Shown here: piece after piece, positions 8,104 through 18,100 of the stretch
How the letters are laid out: each line of letters starts with the position of its first letter
Position numbering within the stretch: position 1 is the first letter of the stretch
DNA from: Candidatus Eiseniibacteriota bacterium
GTDB taxonomy: Bacteria; Orphanbacterota; Orphanbacteria; Orphanbacterales; Orphanbacteraceae
Direction: 5' to 3'
DNA: 64,000 nucleotides
Assembly (NCBI GenBank): GCA_024276995.1
Contig: JAJRWB010000041.1
Span: 27,015 to 91,014 of the forward strand
Program-made: the position numbers and the translations under genes
Notes under the pieces: generated by a model
What the model was told of the DNA's origin: nothing
The model's database searches: none
Seen by the model: the letters and a program-made list of their open reading frames with translations, nothing else

Positions 8104-10632
8104 TCACCGAACGAGCAGCATCTTCCTCGTTTCCGAAAAATCGCCGGTCCGAAGTCTGTAGAAGTAGACTCCCGACGCTGCGGCGTCTCCCGTCGCCGCG
8201 TCGCCGTCCCACACGACTTCGTGCGCGCCGGCATCGGCGGCGCCGTCGATGAGCTTTCGCACGAGCCGCCCGCGCACATCGAATACGGCCAGTTCCACGT
8301 GGTCGCTAAACGGGATCTCGTAGCGGATCACGGTGAGCGGGTTGAACGGGTTCGGCCTGTTGGCGTGGAGGATCACCCGCGCGGGAGGCGCCACTCCGGC
8401 GACGCCGGTCGGAGTACCCGGCCCGATACCGGTGATTTTCACGTCGTCGATATTCCACCCGCCGAAGGTGACGGAGACGTCGGAGTGGAGCACGAACCGG
8501 ACGGCGACCGCCGGGTTGTTGTCGGCGAGCGCCGAGATATCGATCTGCTGATCGATCCACGCCCCATCGTTCAGGTCCGCTCCCGAAGGGGACTGCCACA
8601 CTTCCGTACCGTTCACCTCGATCGAGGCGTGGTCCCACTGCCCGCCGTTAGAGCGCTCCACGGCGAGCCATCGCCTGAGGGCGAGGGTGACGCCCGTGTA
8701 GTCGGTGCAGTCCACCGTGGGGGAGAGGAGCCAGTTATCGGCGTTGTTCTCGTACCGGCCCGAAGCAGAGCCGAGGCCGGTGAGATCGTTGCCGTAGACG
8801 TTCGTTCCAGAGTACGCGGCCGACGGATCTTCTGTGAGGCCCTGCGGTGCGCCGAGCTGCCAGTCATCCTGCGTTCCACCGTGGGTCCACCCGGCTCCGC
8901 CCGACTCGAAATCCTCGAAGAGCACCGTCTGCAGTGAACCGATGCTGAAGGAGTGGGTCGACGCCGGCGCGCCCGATGGAGAGTCGGCGTGACGTCCGGC
9001 GTTGTCCGCGGCGGTGATGTAGTAATCGATCGTCGTATTCGCCGGTTGACCCGGGATGAACGCGTGAAACTCGTCCGGTTGTCCGGTGGCCGTCATGAGC
9101 GATTCGACGTACGGCCCGCCGGTCGAGTAGTGAAGCCTCAGGGAGTCGGCGATCAGCGGGTCGACCGAGACGATCTGCGCTATCACTTCGTACGGCCCGA
9201 TCTGGTCCTCGGTGCTCGCCAGCGGCGTGTGGCTGATCCCGAGGCCGAGAGGCACGGCGAGATGTCCCACCGTGGCGATGATCGCCCTCGTCACCTCGAC
9301 GCCGAAGTTGCCGTCATTGTTCTCGGTGGTGTCGCACAGCTGGTGGTAGCACGGATAGCTGCCGTACTCGCTTTCGATGGCGAGGAACGCGGGAAAACCG
9401 TTATTCTGGAACGAAACGTGGTCCGAACCCCAACTGCCGAAAACCTGGTTCGTCGCCAGCGCTGTGTACTGGGCGCATGCGTCGTCCATCACCTGCATGA
9501 GCGCCGAGTAGGCGGTCTCCCCCTCGATGTCGATCTGGTACTGATTGTTCCACCATGCGACCATATCGGTGATCACGGCGCCCTGGATCTGGTCGCCGTT
9601 CGCCGCCGCACGGGCGGCGTAGTCGGCGGATCCGTAAAGACCCTGCTCCTCGCCGGTGAAGGCGATGAACTTGATCGTCGATTCGAACTGGTAATCTTTC
9701 AGAATCCGGGCGGCTTCGAGCACGGCGGCGGTGCCGCTGGCGTTGTCGTTCGCGCCGGGCGCCGGGTCGTGGGGTGATGTCGCTTCCCGCGAGTCAACGT
9801 GGCCGCCGATGACGTAGATCAGGTTCGGCGTCACCGTTCCGGGGAGGGTGGCCACGATGTTTCGCGCGTTGGTCGTCGAAAACGAGTACGGGTCGAACTG
9901 CACGTCGGTGAACCCCATCGCCTGGAAGCGTTCGTAGACGTATCGCTCCACCGTGTCGCACTGGGCGTTCGACGTGTAGCGGGTGGTCAGGTTCACCGGC
10001 CCGCCGCCGATGGTGACCGGGTTGTTGCTCCCGGCCAGGTTGCCGATCCATTGCATGTAGGACGCGGAGTCGACGAGATCGACCATCTGCTGGATCACCG
10101 GCTCGAAAACGGTGGCCTGCGCCTTGAAACGATCGACCGCCACCGCCGCGCGCGGGACGCGGATCGGGAGTGTTCGCAGCTCGCGCCCCTCTGCGGCGAC
10201 GGTCGTTTCGTCCGGAACGCCCGATCCGCGAGACGCGAGTATGACCGTCCTGCCGCCCGACCAGATCATCTCGATGCCTGCGGCGGCGAGCGCCGCGTCA
10301 TCGGGCATCGAGAAGACGCCCCGCTTCTCTTTCAGGTAGTGGAGCGACACGATGCCGGCGCCGTCGATCGGAAACGGCCCATCCACCGTCGCGCCGAGAG
10401 ACTCGAGGGCCGCCGCCGACGCGCGGTCGCTCACGATGAGCGCGTCGGGTGTTCTGTCGAGCACCACGGCGCCCGCCTTCCATGCCGATTCGAGGGTGAC
10501 GCCGTCCCGGAGCGGTGCGACCCACAGGGTGTGAGGCGCCAGGTCGGAAAGCGCCGGTGTCGTCGAAGGAAAGATCACGAGGGCGGCGAGCAGCGCGCAC
10601 GCCACCGGGAGAGATGTGGGTTTTCTGATCAT
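8104..10632 (-). CDS. Secreted M28 family metallopeptidase with FlgD-like sorting tail
   Basis: 842 residues with a Sec signal peptide (1-29). A pro-like region (30-180) is followed by an M28 zinc aminopeptidase domain. Visible di-zinc ligands are H278 in 'GGHVDS', D296 in 'GANDNASG' and the Glu pair in 'TGEEQ' (328-329), with a later His in 'CYHQL'. After the catalytic core come a beta-rich segment, a jellyroll region opening 'LFEDFESGGAGW' (choice-of-anchor/MAM-like), and a C-terminal FlgD-like domain from 'NRPNPFNPLTVIRYEIP' to the end. That tail probably serves type IX-like export and surface attachment. The M36 peptidase gene lies 85 bp upstream on the same strand, and both probably digest extracellular protein. 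Confidence 0.9.
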   Translation of the reverse strand: MIRKPTSLPVACALLAALVIFPSTTPALSDLAPHTLWVAPLRDGVTLESAWKAGAVVLDRTPDALIVSDRASAAALESLGATVDGPFPIDGAGIVSLHYLKEKRGVFSMPDDAALAAAGIEMIWSGGRTVILASRGSGVPDETTVAAEGRELRTLPIRVPRAAVAVDRFKAQATVFEPVIQQMVDLVDSASYMQWIGNLAGSNNPVTIGGGPVNLTTRYTSNAQCDTVERYVYERFQAMGFTDVQFDPYSFSTTNARNIVATLPGTVTPNLIYVIGGHVDSREATSPHDPAPGANDNASGTAAVLEAARILKDYQFESTIKFIAFTGEEQGLYGSADYAARAAANGDQIQGAVITDMVAWWNNQYQIDIEGETAYSALMQVMDDACAQYTALATNQVFGSWGSDHVSFQNNGFPAFLAIESEYGSYPCYHQLCDTTENNDGNFGVEVTRAIIATVGHLAVPLGLGISHTPLASTEDQIGPYEVIAQIVSVDPLIADSLRLHYSTGGPYVESLMTATGQPDEFHAFIPGQPANTTIDYYITAADNAGRHADSPSGAPASTHSFSIGSLQTVLFEDFESGGAGWTHGGTQDDWQLGAPQGLTEDPSAAYSGTNVYGNDLTGLGSASGRYENNADNWLLSPTVDCTDYTGVTLALRRWLAVERSNGGQWDHASIEVNGTEVWQSPSGADLNDGAWIDQQIDISALADNNPAVAVRFVLHSDVSVTFGGWNIDDVKITGIGPGTPTGVAGVAPPARVILHANRPNPFNPLTVIRYEIPFSDHVELAVFDVRGRLVRKLIDGAADAGAHEVVWDGDAATGDAAASGVYFYRLRTGDFSETRKMLLVR

Positions 10633-10717
10633 TTGTGCTTCTACTCCCCGGCTCGACAGTGCCGAATGCGGCGCGGCGGGGGCGGCCGATGCCCCCGCCG
10701 CTTCGTTGCGATTTACA

Positions 10718-13700
10718 TTATCGGATCAACGCGATCTTTCTCGTGCTGTTGAAATCTCCCGCCTCGATACGGACGAAATAGACGCCCGACGAAACACCCT
10801 GTCCCGAGTCGTTCGTGCCGTCCCATGTCGCTTCACGTACGCCGGCATCGACGGTGCCGTTCACGAGGGTGCGAACGAGCCGTCCGTTGGCGTTGTAGAT
10901 CGCCAAGCGGACGAGTGAGCGTCTCGGAACGTCGAAGGCGATGGTGGTCACCGGATTGAACGGGTTGGGCCTGTTCGGGCCGAGGGCGAACGATCGGGGA
11001 AGAGCGCCCGCCTCGTTCACCTCGGTGGAGATGCTTCCGTAGGTGTAGATCAGGCACCAGCCGTTCAGCTTGCCCGTGTCCCCCGCCGCGTTGTCGGTGA
11101 TCGACAGGTACCACGTGCCGAGTGTCGATTCACCGAGGAAGTCGGCCATCGTTCCCGGGCCGTCGGGCGCGGTGAGCGCGTCATAGGTGGTGACGATGTT
11201 GTCCGTACCGCTGCCGGTCCGGTTGTGGAGTGTCACCACCGTACCGGCCGGCGATTCGATATGAACTCTCAGATCGCCGATATATGTGTGGGTGATGTCC
11301 ACCGACACGTCGAGATCGGAGACCGTGAGATCACCGGATATGGTGATCGCCGAGGCGAGGGTGTCGTTGTCGTTGATCACCAGGGCGGATCCATTGCAGA
11401 GCGTATCGATGGTGATCGGGGAAAGGGTGAAGTCGATGTTCGGCGTATTCTGTGCCTCGAGGACGACCACGCCGGTTTGCGTCCCGGTTGCGAAACCGGG
11501 CTTCGAGGCGGTCACCGTATATGTCGCCGCGTAGAGTCCGTTGATCTGGTAGCTCCCCGCCGCGTCGGTGGTATCGGAAACTCCTCCCGCCGTGACGATC
11601 GCACCCGAGTCATCGGCAAGCCCCACGAGATCGACGCTTCCGCTGATCGACCCGGACGCCGTTCCCTCCGAAGCAAGAAGGAAAGCGCCCGTATTCGCGA
11701 GAAGCTGCGTGCGCGCGGCCGAATCGGCGAATGCCGAGTAATTGAAGGCGAAGTAGACGATCTGCGCGCTCCCCGGCGCAGGATTGTCGTCGTACACGAG
11801 TACGCCGCCGCTCCCCGGGTCGGTTGCGGTTTCGAGAACGACATAGGTGCTCGCATCCGCCGGCGTGATCGCGTCTTCATCGCCGTAGCCCGCGTAGGCG
11901 ATGGTGAACGGCCCGGTGAGTATGTTCGGCGTCGTCACGATCGGATGGGTCGATTGCCCGGCGACGACGCTCAAGTTCCCCGCGTTGTCGGCGTTCCATC
12001 CGCCGCCGTGAAGGACGTTCGCGGCGAACGTCGGATAGCCGGGCGAGCTGATCGCGTCGTACCCTACCTCGCCCCCTTCGATGATCAGCTTACCGCCGCC
12101 GGCGACATAGTTCTCCAAGTTCGTCCGGTAGGTGGCGTCCGCCACGGGCGACGTGTTCGCCCCGCTCGTGGAAACGAGGAAGCTGTACGATCCCCACGTG
12201 AGCGGGTCGCTCGTCGCGGCCGCCTCCGTCGTGGCGACATATCCGAGACCGTTGAGCGCCGCTTCGATATCGACGGCGGTCTTGCCGATCGATGAGGGGT
12301 CGCGTTCGGGCGCGAACTCGTCCGGCCGACCCTTGACCGCCTTGATTCCGGGCGCTTCCTTCGGCACGCCGTCGTCGTCGAGAACGAGCACCACGCCGAG
12401 GGCGGCGATCAGCTTGAAGGCGTGGAATCCCGAGGCGGGATCGGCGGCGATATTCTCGTTCGTCGAGATATCGCGGGCGACCACCTTGTACTCGATCACA
12501 TCGCCGATGATCGCCGAAAGGGTGTCCGACGGGAAGGACGCGGAGTAGGTGTCGGTCGCGCCTTGGCGGACGAGGGGGAACCTCCCCTGTGAGACGGTAT
12601 TCTGCCGCCACTCGACCCAAACGGAGTCGGGGTTCACGCCGAGGTTGTCGGTCACCGTGGCGCTCACCGGTGCGGGCCACCGGATCCACGGGAAGTCGGA
12701 AATCACGCCGTGGACGATCACCGGCGGAACGAGATCGCTTCCCACGTGGAATTGGTGGAAACTCGCCGGCGCGCCCGATGGATCGGTCGCCGAGCCGCCG
12801 CCCGAATCGGCGGCGGTGATGTAGTACCGGACGTCCACGTTGTTCAGCGGCCCGGGGATGTCGGCGCTGTACTCGTTCGGATTCGCCGTGGGCGTCATGA
12901 GAAGCGTGTCGGTGAAGCTACCCGCCGTGCCGTAGATCACGTTGAGCGACGCCGGGTCGAGGGGCTGCACCGACGTGATCACGGCGGTTACCGTGTACGG
13001 GCCGATGCCGTCTTCGGTGTCGGAAAGCGGCGTATGGGTGATCGTCGGGATGAACGCGGCGGGATCGACCATCCCCCAGTACCCGAATATCGTCACCAGC
13101 GTCTGCACGTGGGCGCCCCCGAAGATGGCGATATCGGAATTGATCACTTCGTTCGCCGCGTCGGCCATCGTTGCCGACGTGGTGAGGGCGAAGTGGTGGT
13201 CGATCACGATCGGATCGACGACGCCGCGCCCGAGAACCTTGAACTGGTTCCACAGGGAGGAGCACCAGAGCGTTCCCGAAGCGTGAACCTCGCCGTTCGC
13301 GTCCTCGGGGTAGTGGAGCGTCGAGTCGATCATCACCCGTCCCGCCCAAAACGAGTTGTGGCCGTCCCAAGTGAACACCCAGTCGGGATGGAACAGCGGG
13401 TTGATCGAGTAGCTGTAGCTCCCGGCGAGGTAGTCGCCGAAGCCCTCGCCCATGGCGCCTTCCTGCCCGCCGCCCCAGCCCGGAACGATGTTGTCCTGGA
13501 TGGCGTGGCCGTACTCGTGGATGATCACGTCGGCGTCTTCGGCATCATCGACGCCGCCGTCGCCGAATGCGATGTTGCCCGTGGAAGGAACGTAATGCGA
13601 ATTGTCGTCCCCGCTGAGCCCGTGGGCATCGATCGGTTGCTGTCTCGCGTTTGCATTCGTGAATCCGAGACTCTGGATGTAGCTTTGGATATTTGTGATC

Positions 13701-14740
13701 TGGAAGTAGCAGTTCACCGCCTCGAATTCGTCCGGATTCCGCGTGTAGATGAAGGCGTTCGGATCGGCGAGTGTCGGCGGCGCCACGGTGGGCAGTTCGT
13801 TGTCGATGATCGACGCCCACGTTCCGCTGAGCGAGTAGAGACCCCCGACAGCCGCATCGAGATCGGTAAGGGTGCGCGTATCGTAGCCGCCCGCCGGGAT
13901 CGCCGCGTCGGCATCGTTCTGATCGGTGAGCGTGTCGTCGTTCAGCTTCGTCATCGGGTCGGGGTCGAAGACTTGGCCGGTGCCGGTGGCGTACATCGCC
14001 TGGTCGTGCACGGAAAGAACATCGCCCGTGCGCGCGTCCACGACGACCACCCAGTCGCCCATCGGCTCGTCCGCGGGAACCGTCACCCGGCGAACGAGGC
14101 GATACGTTCCCTCGATATCCATCACGTAGAGGTCGCTCTTCACATCGCCGATCAGGTGCGAAGGGGCGATCGTTTCGAGCGCCGTTCTCTTCGCGGTGAC
14201 GGCGTCGATCACCGGTGCCACGTCGAGAGAGATATTTCGTCTATAATCGTTGAGCACCGAATAGACCATGTTGTCGCCGGTCATGTTCACGACCACCTCG
14301 CCCCTGAAGACGGGTACGCCGCCCACGGTCTGGCGGAACGTTACATGATGGCCGCTCAAACTCTGCCGGGATCGCGCCACTTCCAGATCGTTAATGCCGG
14401 TTTTTGCCCGCGCCGCCTGCAGGCCGAGACGGTCCGCGTTCTCCATCAGGAAGTCCCGCGCGACGACGACAGGGTCGTCCCCGATCCTCGTGGGCAGGAC
14501 ATGATTGAAGTCGCGCCTGTAAAGACGTGTGGCGAAGGTTCCGGTTCGATCGGTCCTGTACCGCCAATCGGCGTCGGTCCGCATCGGTTGCTCCGCCGGC
14601 GCGCCGCGCGCCTTCATCCTCGACGGTTCCGGGGAGTTCTCCGTCGTCGTTTTGGAGAGAGTCGGCGCCGGGAGGAGAAGGAGGAAGATGGTGAGGAGAA
14701 AGGAGACGGGGCGAATCGATCGCGGTATCCGGTTACGCAT
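10718..14740 (-). CDS. Secreted M36 fungalysin-type metallopeptidase, multi-domain
   Basis: 1340 residues. Signal peptide (about 1-29), FTP/PepSY-type propeptide (about 70-260), then a fungalysin catalytic domain with the zinc motif HEYGH (408-412) and the third ligand Glu in 'GEGFGDYLAG' (about 432). Next come Ig-like spacers that include 'HTPLSDTEDGIGPYTV', a segment close to one in the M28 neighbour. A Rossmann-like region ('LVLDDDG', then 'YVAGGGKLIIEGGEVGYDA') resembles DUF4350/ThuA folds. A carboxypeptidase-regulatory-like domain follows, then a proprotein-convertase P domain ('HTYIGDLRVHIESPAGT'), then the FlgD-like sorting tail. It is a secreted protease, probably cell-surface or released. 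Start ATG 14740 is preceded by AAGGGGTT. Confidence 0.9.
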   Translation of the reverse strand: MRNRIPRSIRPVSFLLTIFLLLLPAPTLSKTTTENSPEPSRMKARGAPAEQPMRTDADWRYRTDRTGTFATRLYRRDFNHVLPTRIGDDPVVVARDFLMENADRLGLQAARAKTGINDLEVARSRQSLSGHHVTFRQTVGGVPVFRGEVVVNMTGDNMVYSVLNDYRRNISLDVAPVIDAVTAKRTALETIAPSHLIGDVKSDLYVMDIEGTYRLVRRVTVPADEPMGDWVVVVDARTGDVLSVHDQAMYATGTGQVFDPDPMTKLNDDTLTDQNDADAAIPAGGYDTRTLTDLDAAVGGLYSLSGTWASIIDNELPTVAPPTLADPNAFIYTRNPDEFEAVNCYFQITNIQSYIQSLGFTNANARQQPIDAHGLSGDDNSHYVPSTGNIAFGDGGVDDAEDADVIIHEYGHAIQDNIVPGWGGGQEGAMGEGFGDYLAGSYSYSINPLFHPDWVFTWDGHNSFWAGRVMIDSTLHYPEDANGEVHASGTLWCSSLWNQFKVLGRGVVDPIVIDHHFALTTSATMADAANEVINSDIAIFGGAHVQTLVTIFGYWGMVDPAAFIPTITHTPLSDTEDGIGPYTVTAVITSVQPLDPASLNVIYGTAGSFTDTLLMTPTANPNEYSADIPGPLNNVDVRYYITAADSGGGSATDPSGAPASFHQFHVGSDLVPPVIVHGVISDFPWIRWPAPVSATVTDNLGVNPDSVWVEWRQNTVSQGRFPLVRQGATDTYSASFPSDTLSAIIGDVIEYKVVARDISTNENIAADPASGFHAFKLIAALGVVLVLDDDGVPKEAPGIKAVKGRPDEFAPERDPSSIGKTAVDIEAALNGLGYVATTEAAATSDPLTWGSYSFLVSTSGANTSPVADATYRTNLENYVAGGGKLIIEGGEVGYDAISSPGYPTFAANVLHGGGWNADNAGNLSVVAGQSTHPIVTTPNILTGPFTIAYAGYGDEDAITPADASTYVVLETATDPGSGGVLVYDDNPAPGSAQIVYFAFNYSAFADSAARTQLLANTGAFLLASEGTASGSISGSVDLVGLADDSGAIVTAGGVSDTTDAAGSYQINGLYAATYTVTASKPGFATGTQTGVVVLEAQNTPNIDFTLSPITIDTLCNGSALVINDNDTLASAITISGDLTVSDLDVSVDITHTYIGDLRVHIESPAGTVVTLHNRTGSGTDNIVTTYDALTAPDGPGTMADFLGESTLGTWYLSITDNAAGDTGKLNGWCLIYTYGSISTEVNEAGALPRSFALGPNRPNPFNPVTTIAFDVPRRSLVRLAIYNANGRLVRTLVNGTVDAGVREATWDGTNDSGQGVSSGVYFVRIEAGDFNSTRKIALIR

Positions 14741-14828
14741 CAGGAATAACCCCTTTCATGGGCTGGAGGAGAGGCCCATCGGCCTGCAATGGCTGTAAAC
14801 AGATTACCCGTTCGGACAATTCCAGCGA

Positions 14829-14858
14829 ATCATAGCATTTTATGTGGGTATAAGTCAA
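14829..14858 (-). promoter_or_regulatory. Predicted sigma70-type promoter of the M36 peptidase gene
   Basis: On the minus strand TTGACT (14858-14853), an 18-bp spacer and TATGAT (14834-14829) lie in an unusually AT-rich stretch. The implied start of transcription is about 80 nt upstream of the M36 start codon. Both hexamers match five of six consensus bases. Confidence 0.55.
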
Positions 14859-14929
14859 TATAATGTAGTCATATAGGAGGGTGTCGGCGTGGGGGTTCCG
14901 CTCGGGCCATGGGCGGGGGGACGAAAAAA

Positions 14930-14988
14930 GGGTATGCTCTCTTGAGTCGTGGTGCGGAAAGCAAGGCTTGAGCAGCGAGAGCATACCC
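14930..14988. repeat. 12-bp perfect inverted repeat
   Basis: GGGTATGCTCTC (14930-14941) and its exact complement GAGAGCATACCC (14977-14988) are separated by 35 bp. The interior also contains two copies of CTTGAG (14941-14946 and 14967-14972). There is no U-tract on the plus strand; on the minus strand the stem is followed by CTTTTTTCG (complement of 14921-14929). It could be a terminator for transcripts entering from the right, or an operator dyad near the plus-strand promoter. Confidence 0.5.
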
Positions 14989-15172
14989 GTTGGGATTCGA
15001 TCGAAACTGGTTAATATGTTAGCATGTAGCGAGGTTTCTTGCAAGGAAAATCCAGTTTCTTTGCATTTGTCCACTATAGCTGTAATCCGCGATTGTCGGG
15101 TGAATGGCCGGAAGGGGGCTTTCTCGCCCAGGGGATCATACCGTAAGGTGCATAATTACAGGGGGATATGAC

Positions 15173-18100
15173 GTGAGAATCAAATCGGGTGCCGCCTTGG
15201 CGGCATGGCTGCTGTTCCTCGGTGCCGTGGGCGGCGCATCCGCCGGGGAGCCCGTCTTTTTCGCGCGCACGCCGGAGATTTCCCCCGACGGAAAGACGAT
15301 CGCCTTCTCCTACGTCGGGGACATCTGGGTCGTGGATGCGAAGGGGGGGGATGCGCGGCGGCTGACCGATCATGTGGCGTACGACGGCTGGCCGGTGTGG
15401 TCTCCCGACGGCTCCGAGATCGCCTTCGCCTCCGACCGGGAGGGGAACTTCGACGTATACGTCGTCGCCGTGGAGGGGGGTGATCCGGTGCGGATCACAT
15501 TCCACTCGAACACCGACATCCCCTCCGACTGGACGCCCGACGGTGAAATGATTCTCTTCGAAAGCCGGCGGGGTGGATCGGAGGATCTCTGGCTCGCTTC
15601 CCGCCGCGGAGGAACGCCGGTCCGGATCAGCGGTGTTTTCCTCGAGCGTGAAGCGTTCGCCGATCTTTCGAGCGACGGCACGAAACTCCTCTACAACGAC
15701 AACCGGTGTACCACCGGATGGTGGCGGCGCAATATGCACTCGAGCGATGCGGCCGAGATTCACATCGCCGATTTCGGCACAAACGGCATCGAACCGAAAC
15801 GGCTCACGAGGAACGAGGTCCACGATCTGTGGCCCCATTTCTCCGCCGACGGCAACATGATCTACTACGCGTCGGGCGACGGCGAACCTCGCGGCATCTG
15901 GAGAATGCCCGTGACGGGCGGAGCCGCCGTGCGCGAGGTGCTCGGCGCCGACGATGTGACGTGGCTTTCCCTCTCGAGCGCCACCGAGACGATGGTCTGG
16001 ACGAGCGGCTTCGACGTCTGGTTCAAGAGGCTCGGAATCGGCGAGCCGGAGCGCGTGGAGATCCATTGCGCCACCGAGCCGAAGGAAAGCGTGGTCGAGC
16101 CGGAAGTCTACCGCGCCGGGGCGACGGAGTACCGCGTGTCTCCCGACGGGAAGAAGGTCGTCTTCGCGGTTCACGGCGAGCTGTTCGTCGTTCCCGCGGG
16201 AGAGGGAGGGAAAGCGCGCCGGATCACGAACACGCCTTGGCGGGAAGGTCAGGTCCGTTGGCTTTCCGATTCGAGGAGGGTGGTCTACACGTCGGACCGC
16301 AACGGCGCGCTCGATCTCTTCGTCTGCGACACCCGTGACGTGGAGGAGAAACCGCTTACCTCAGGAGAAGCGAACGACTCGAGGCCCCTTCCATCGCCCG
16401 ACGGGAAGTGGATCGCCTTCTACCGGGGCAACGAGTCGATCATGCTCCTCCCGGTCGACGGAGGCGAGCCGCGTCTCCTGGCGGCCGGTCGCTTCCTCGA
16501 TCTTCGCCTCGAAGACCATATGGAGTTCTCGTGGTCGCCCGATTCGAAATGGCTCGCCTACACGGCGTATGCCGAGGATTTCCACACCGATATCCGGGTG
16601 CACAACGTGGAGGACGACACCGACGAGGCGGTGAGTTTTCTCGCCGGCTGGAATTATCGTCCCATCTGGTCGGTCGACGGCGAGGAGATCTATTTTACTT
16701 CGCGTTTCAATAAGTCGGCCGACACCTATCGAATCCGTCTCCGGGAGAAGAAGCCCCGGTTCGAGGAGGATCTCCTCGACAGCCTTTACGATTCGGCCGG
16801 GAAGGAGAACAAGGAGGAGAAAGGAAACGGCGAAGGGAAAAGGGACGATGAAGTGAAGCCGGTGAAGATAGATTTCGATCGTATCGATCTTCGTGCTCAG
16901 GCGTTTCCGAATCTCGCGAACGACGAGAACGGTCCGGTTCTTTCCGAGGACGGCAAGCTGCTCATCTTTTCGGCCAACGTGCTCGGGAACGGCAAGTTCG
17001 ATCTCTGGTCGTTTCCCGTGGATGACGACTCCGACGACAAGAAGCTCAACCAACTCACCACCACATCCTCCGCGAAAACCGATCTCCAGGTGGCCGGCGC
17101 CGACGTGTGGTATCTCGAAGGAGGGAAGATCCGGTCGGTCGGTGTGGAGGGGGGAAAGGGAAAGACACTCTCCTTCGAAGCGGACATGGAGGTGGATCAC
17201 GACGCGGAGAGACGCCAGATGTTCCTCGAGGGTTGGTCGATTCTCAAAGACCAGTTCTACGATATCGACTATCACGGCGTGAACTGGAACCGTGTGAAGG
17301 GGAAGTATGCCCGCGTGCTCCCCTACGTGAGGACCCGCGGCGACTTCCAGACGTTCATGCGCATGATGATCGGCGAACTCGACGCGTCGCACCTCGATTT
17401 CCGCCCCTCGGAAAGTGCCCATCGCGACTTCACCGGCGAGCTGGGCGTCGATCTCGACTACCCCCTTCTCGCGTCGGGCGGGGGATTCCGTGTCGCCTCG
17501 GTGCTTCCCGATTCTCCCGCGGATCTCGACGAGTCGCGCATCGAGCCGGGGGAGTATCTCATCTCGGTCGACGGCGTTCCCCTGACCGATGAAACGAATC
17601 TCTTCGCCCTCCTCGAAAGGAAGGTAGGCGACCGCGTGACCATCGAGGTCGCTTCCGACCGTGACGGCCGTCGCGGGCGAACGGTGGAGATCAAGCCGGT
17701 CACCCGCCCGGTGATCACCCGGCTGAAGTATCGGGCCTGGGTGAACGAGCGGCGCGCCATGGTGGACAAGTGGAGCGGGGGACGGCTCGCCTATCTCCAT
17801 ATTCGGGGGATGGGGGCGGCCGATCTCGTCCGTTTCCGGAAGGAACTGGTCACTATGGCGGATAAGAAGGAGGGTGCCGTCATCGACGTGCGCTACAACG
17901 GCGGGGGATCGGTGGCGGTTCATATCCTCGGAATCCTCGAGCGCCGTCCCTTCTTGATGCGCAATTTCCGCGGCACGCCGGTGACTTCGGAGACGAAGAT
18001 GCGCTCGTACGGGTACGAGAAGCCGACATCCCTTCTGATCAACAACCATTCGTATTCGAACGCGGAGATCTTCGCCGAGGGTTTCCGGCGCCTCGGCCTC

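Larger units (their letters stand above)
14741..15172. other. Divergent intergenic region between the M36 and Tricorn-like genes
   Basis: 432 bp without a convincing gene. It holds the M36 promoter on the minus side, a 12-bp inverted repeat (14930-14988), and on the plus side TTGGGA (14990-14995), a 16-bp spacer and TAATAT (15012-15017), which could start transcription of the Tricorn-like gene with a leader of about 150 nt. It is more AT-rich than its surroundings. A small open frame on the minus strand has no recognisable product. Confidence 0.5.

Noticed and set aside
12710..14749. Open frame of 679 codons on the plus strand opposite the M36 gene
   Set aside because: It is a by-product of high GC: the translation is an Arg/Val/Asp-rich sequence without domains, while the opposite frame encodes a complete metallopeptidase.
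14733..15074. 113-codon minus-strand frame in the M36-Tricorn gap
   Set aside because: No ribosome-binding site or motif; it crosses the predicted M36 promoter and start codon.
16361..18049. Open frame of 562 codons opposite the Tricorn-like gene
   Set aside because: No recognisable motif, and it covers the catalytic part of a convincing peptidase gene.
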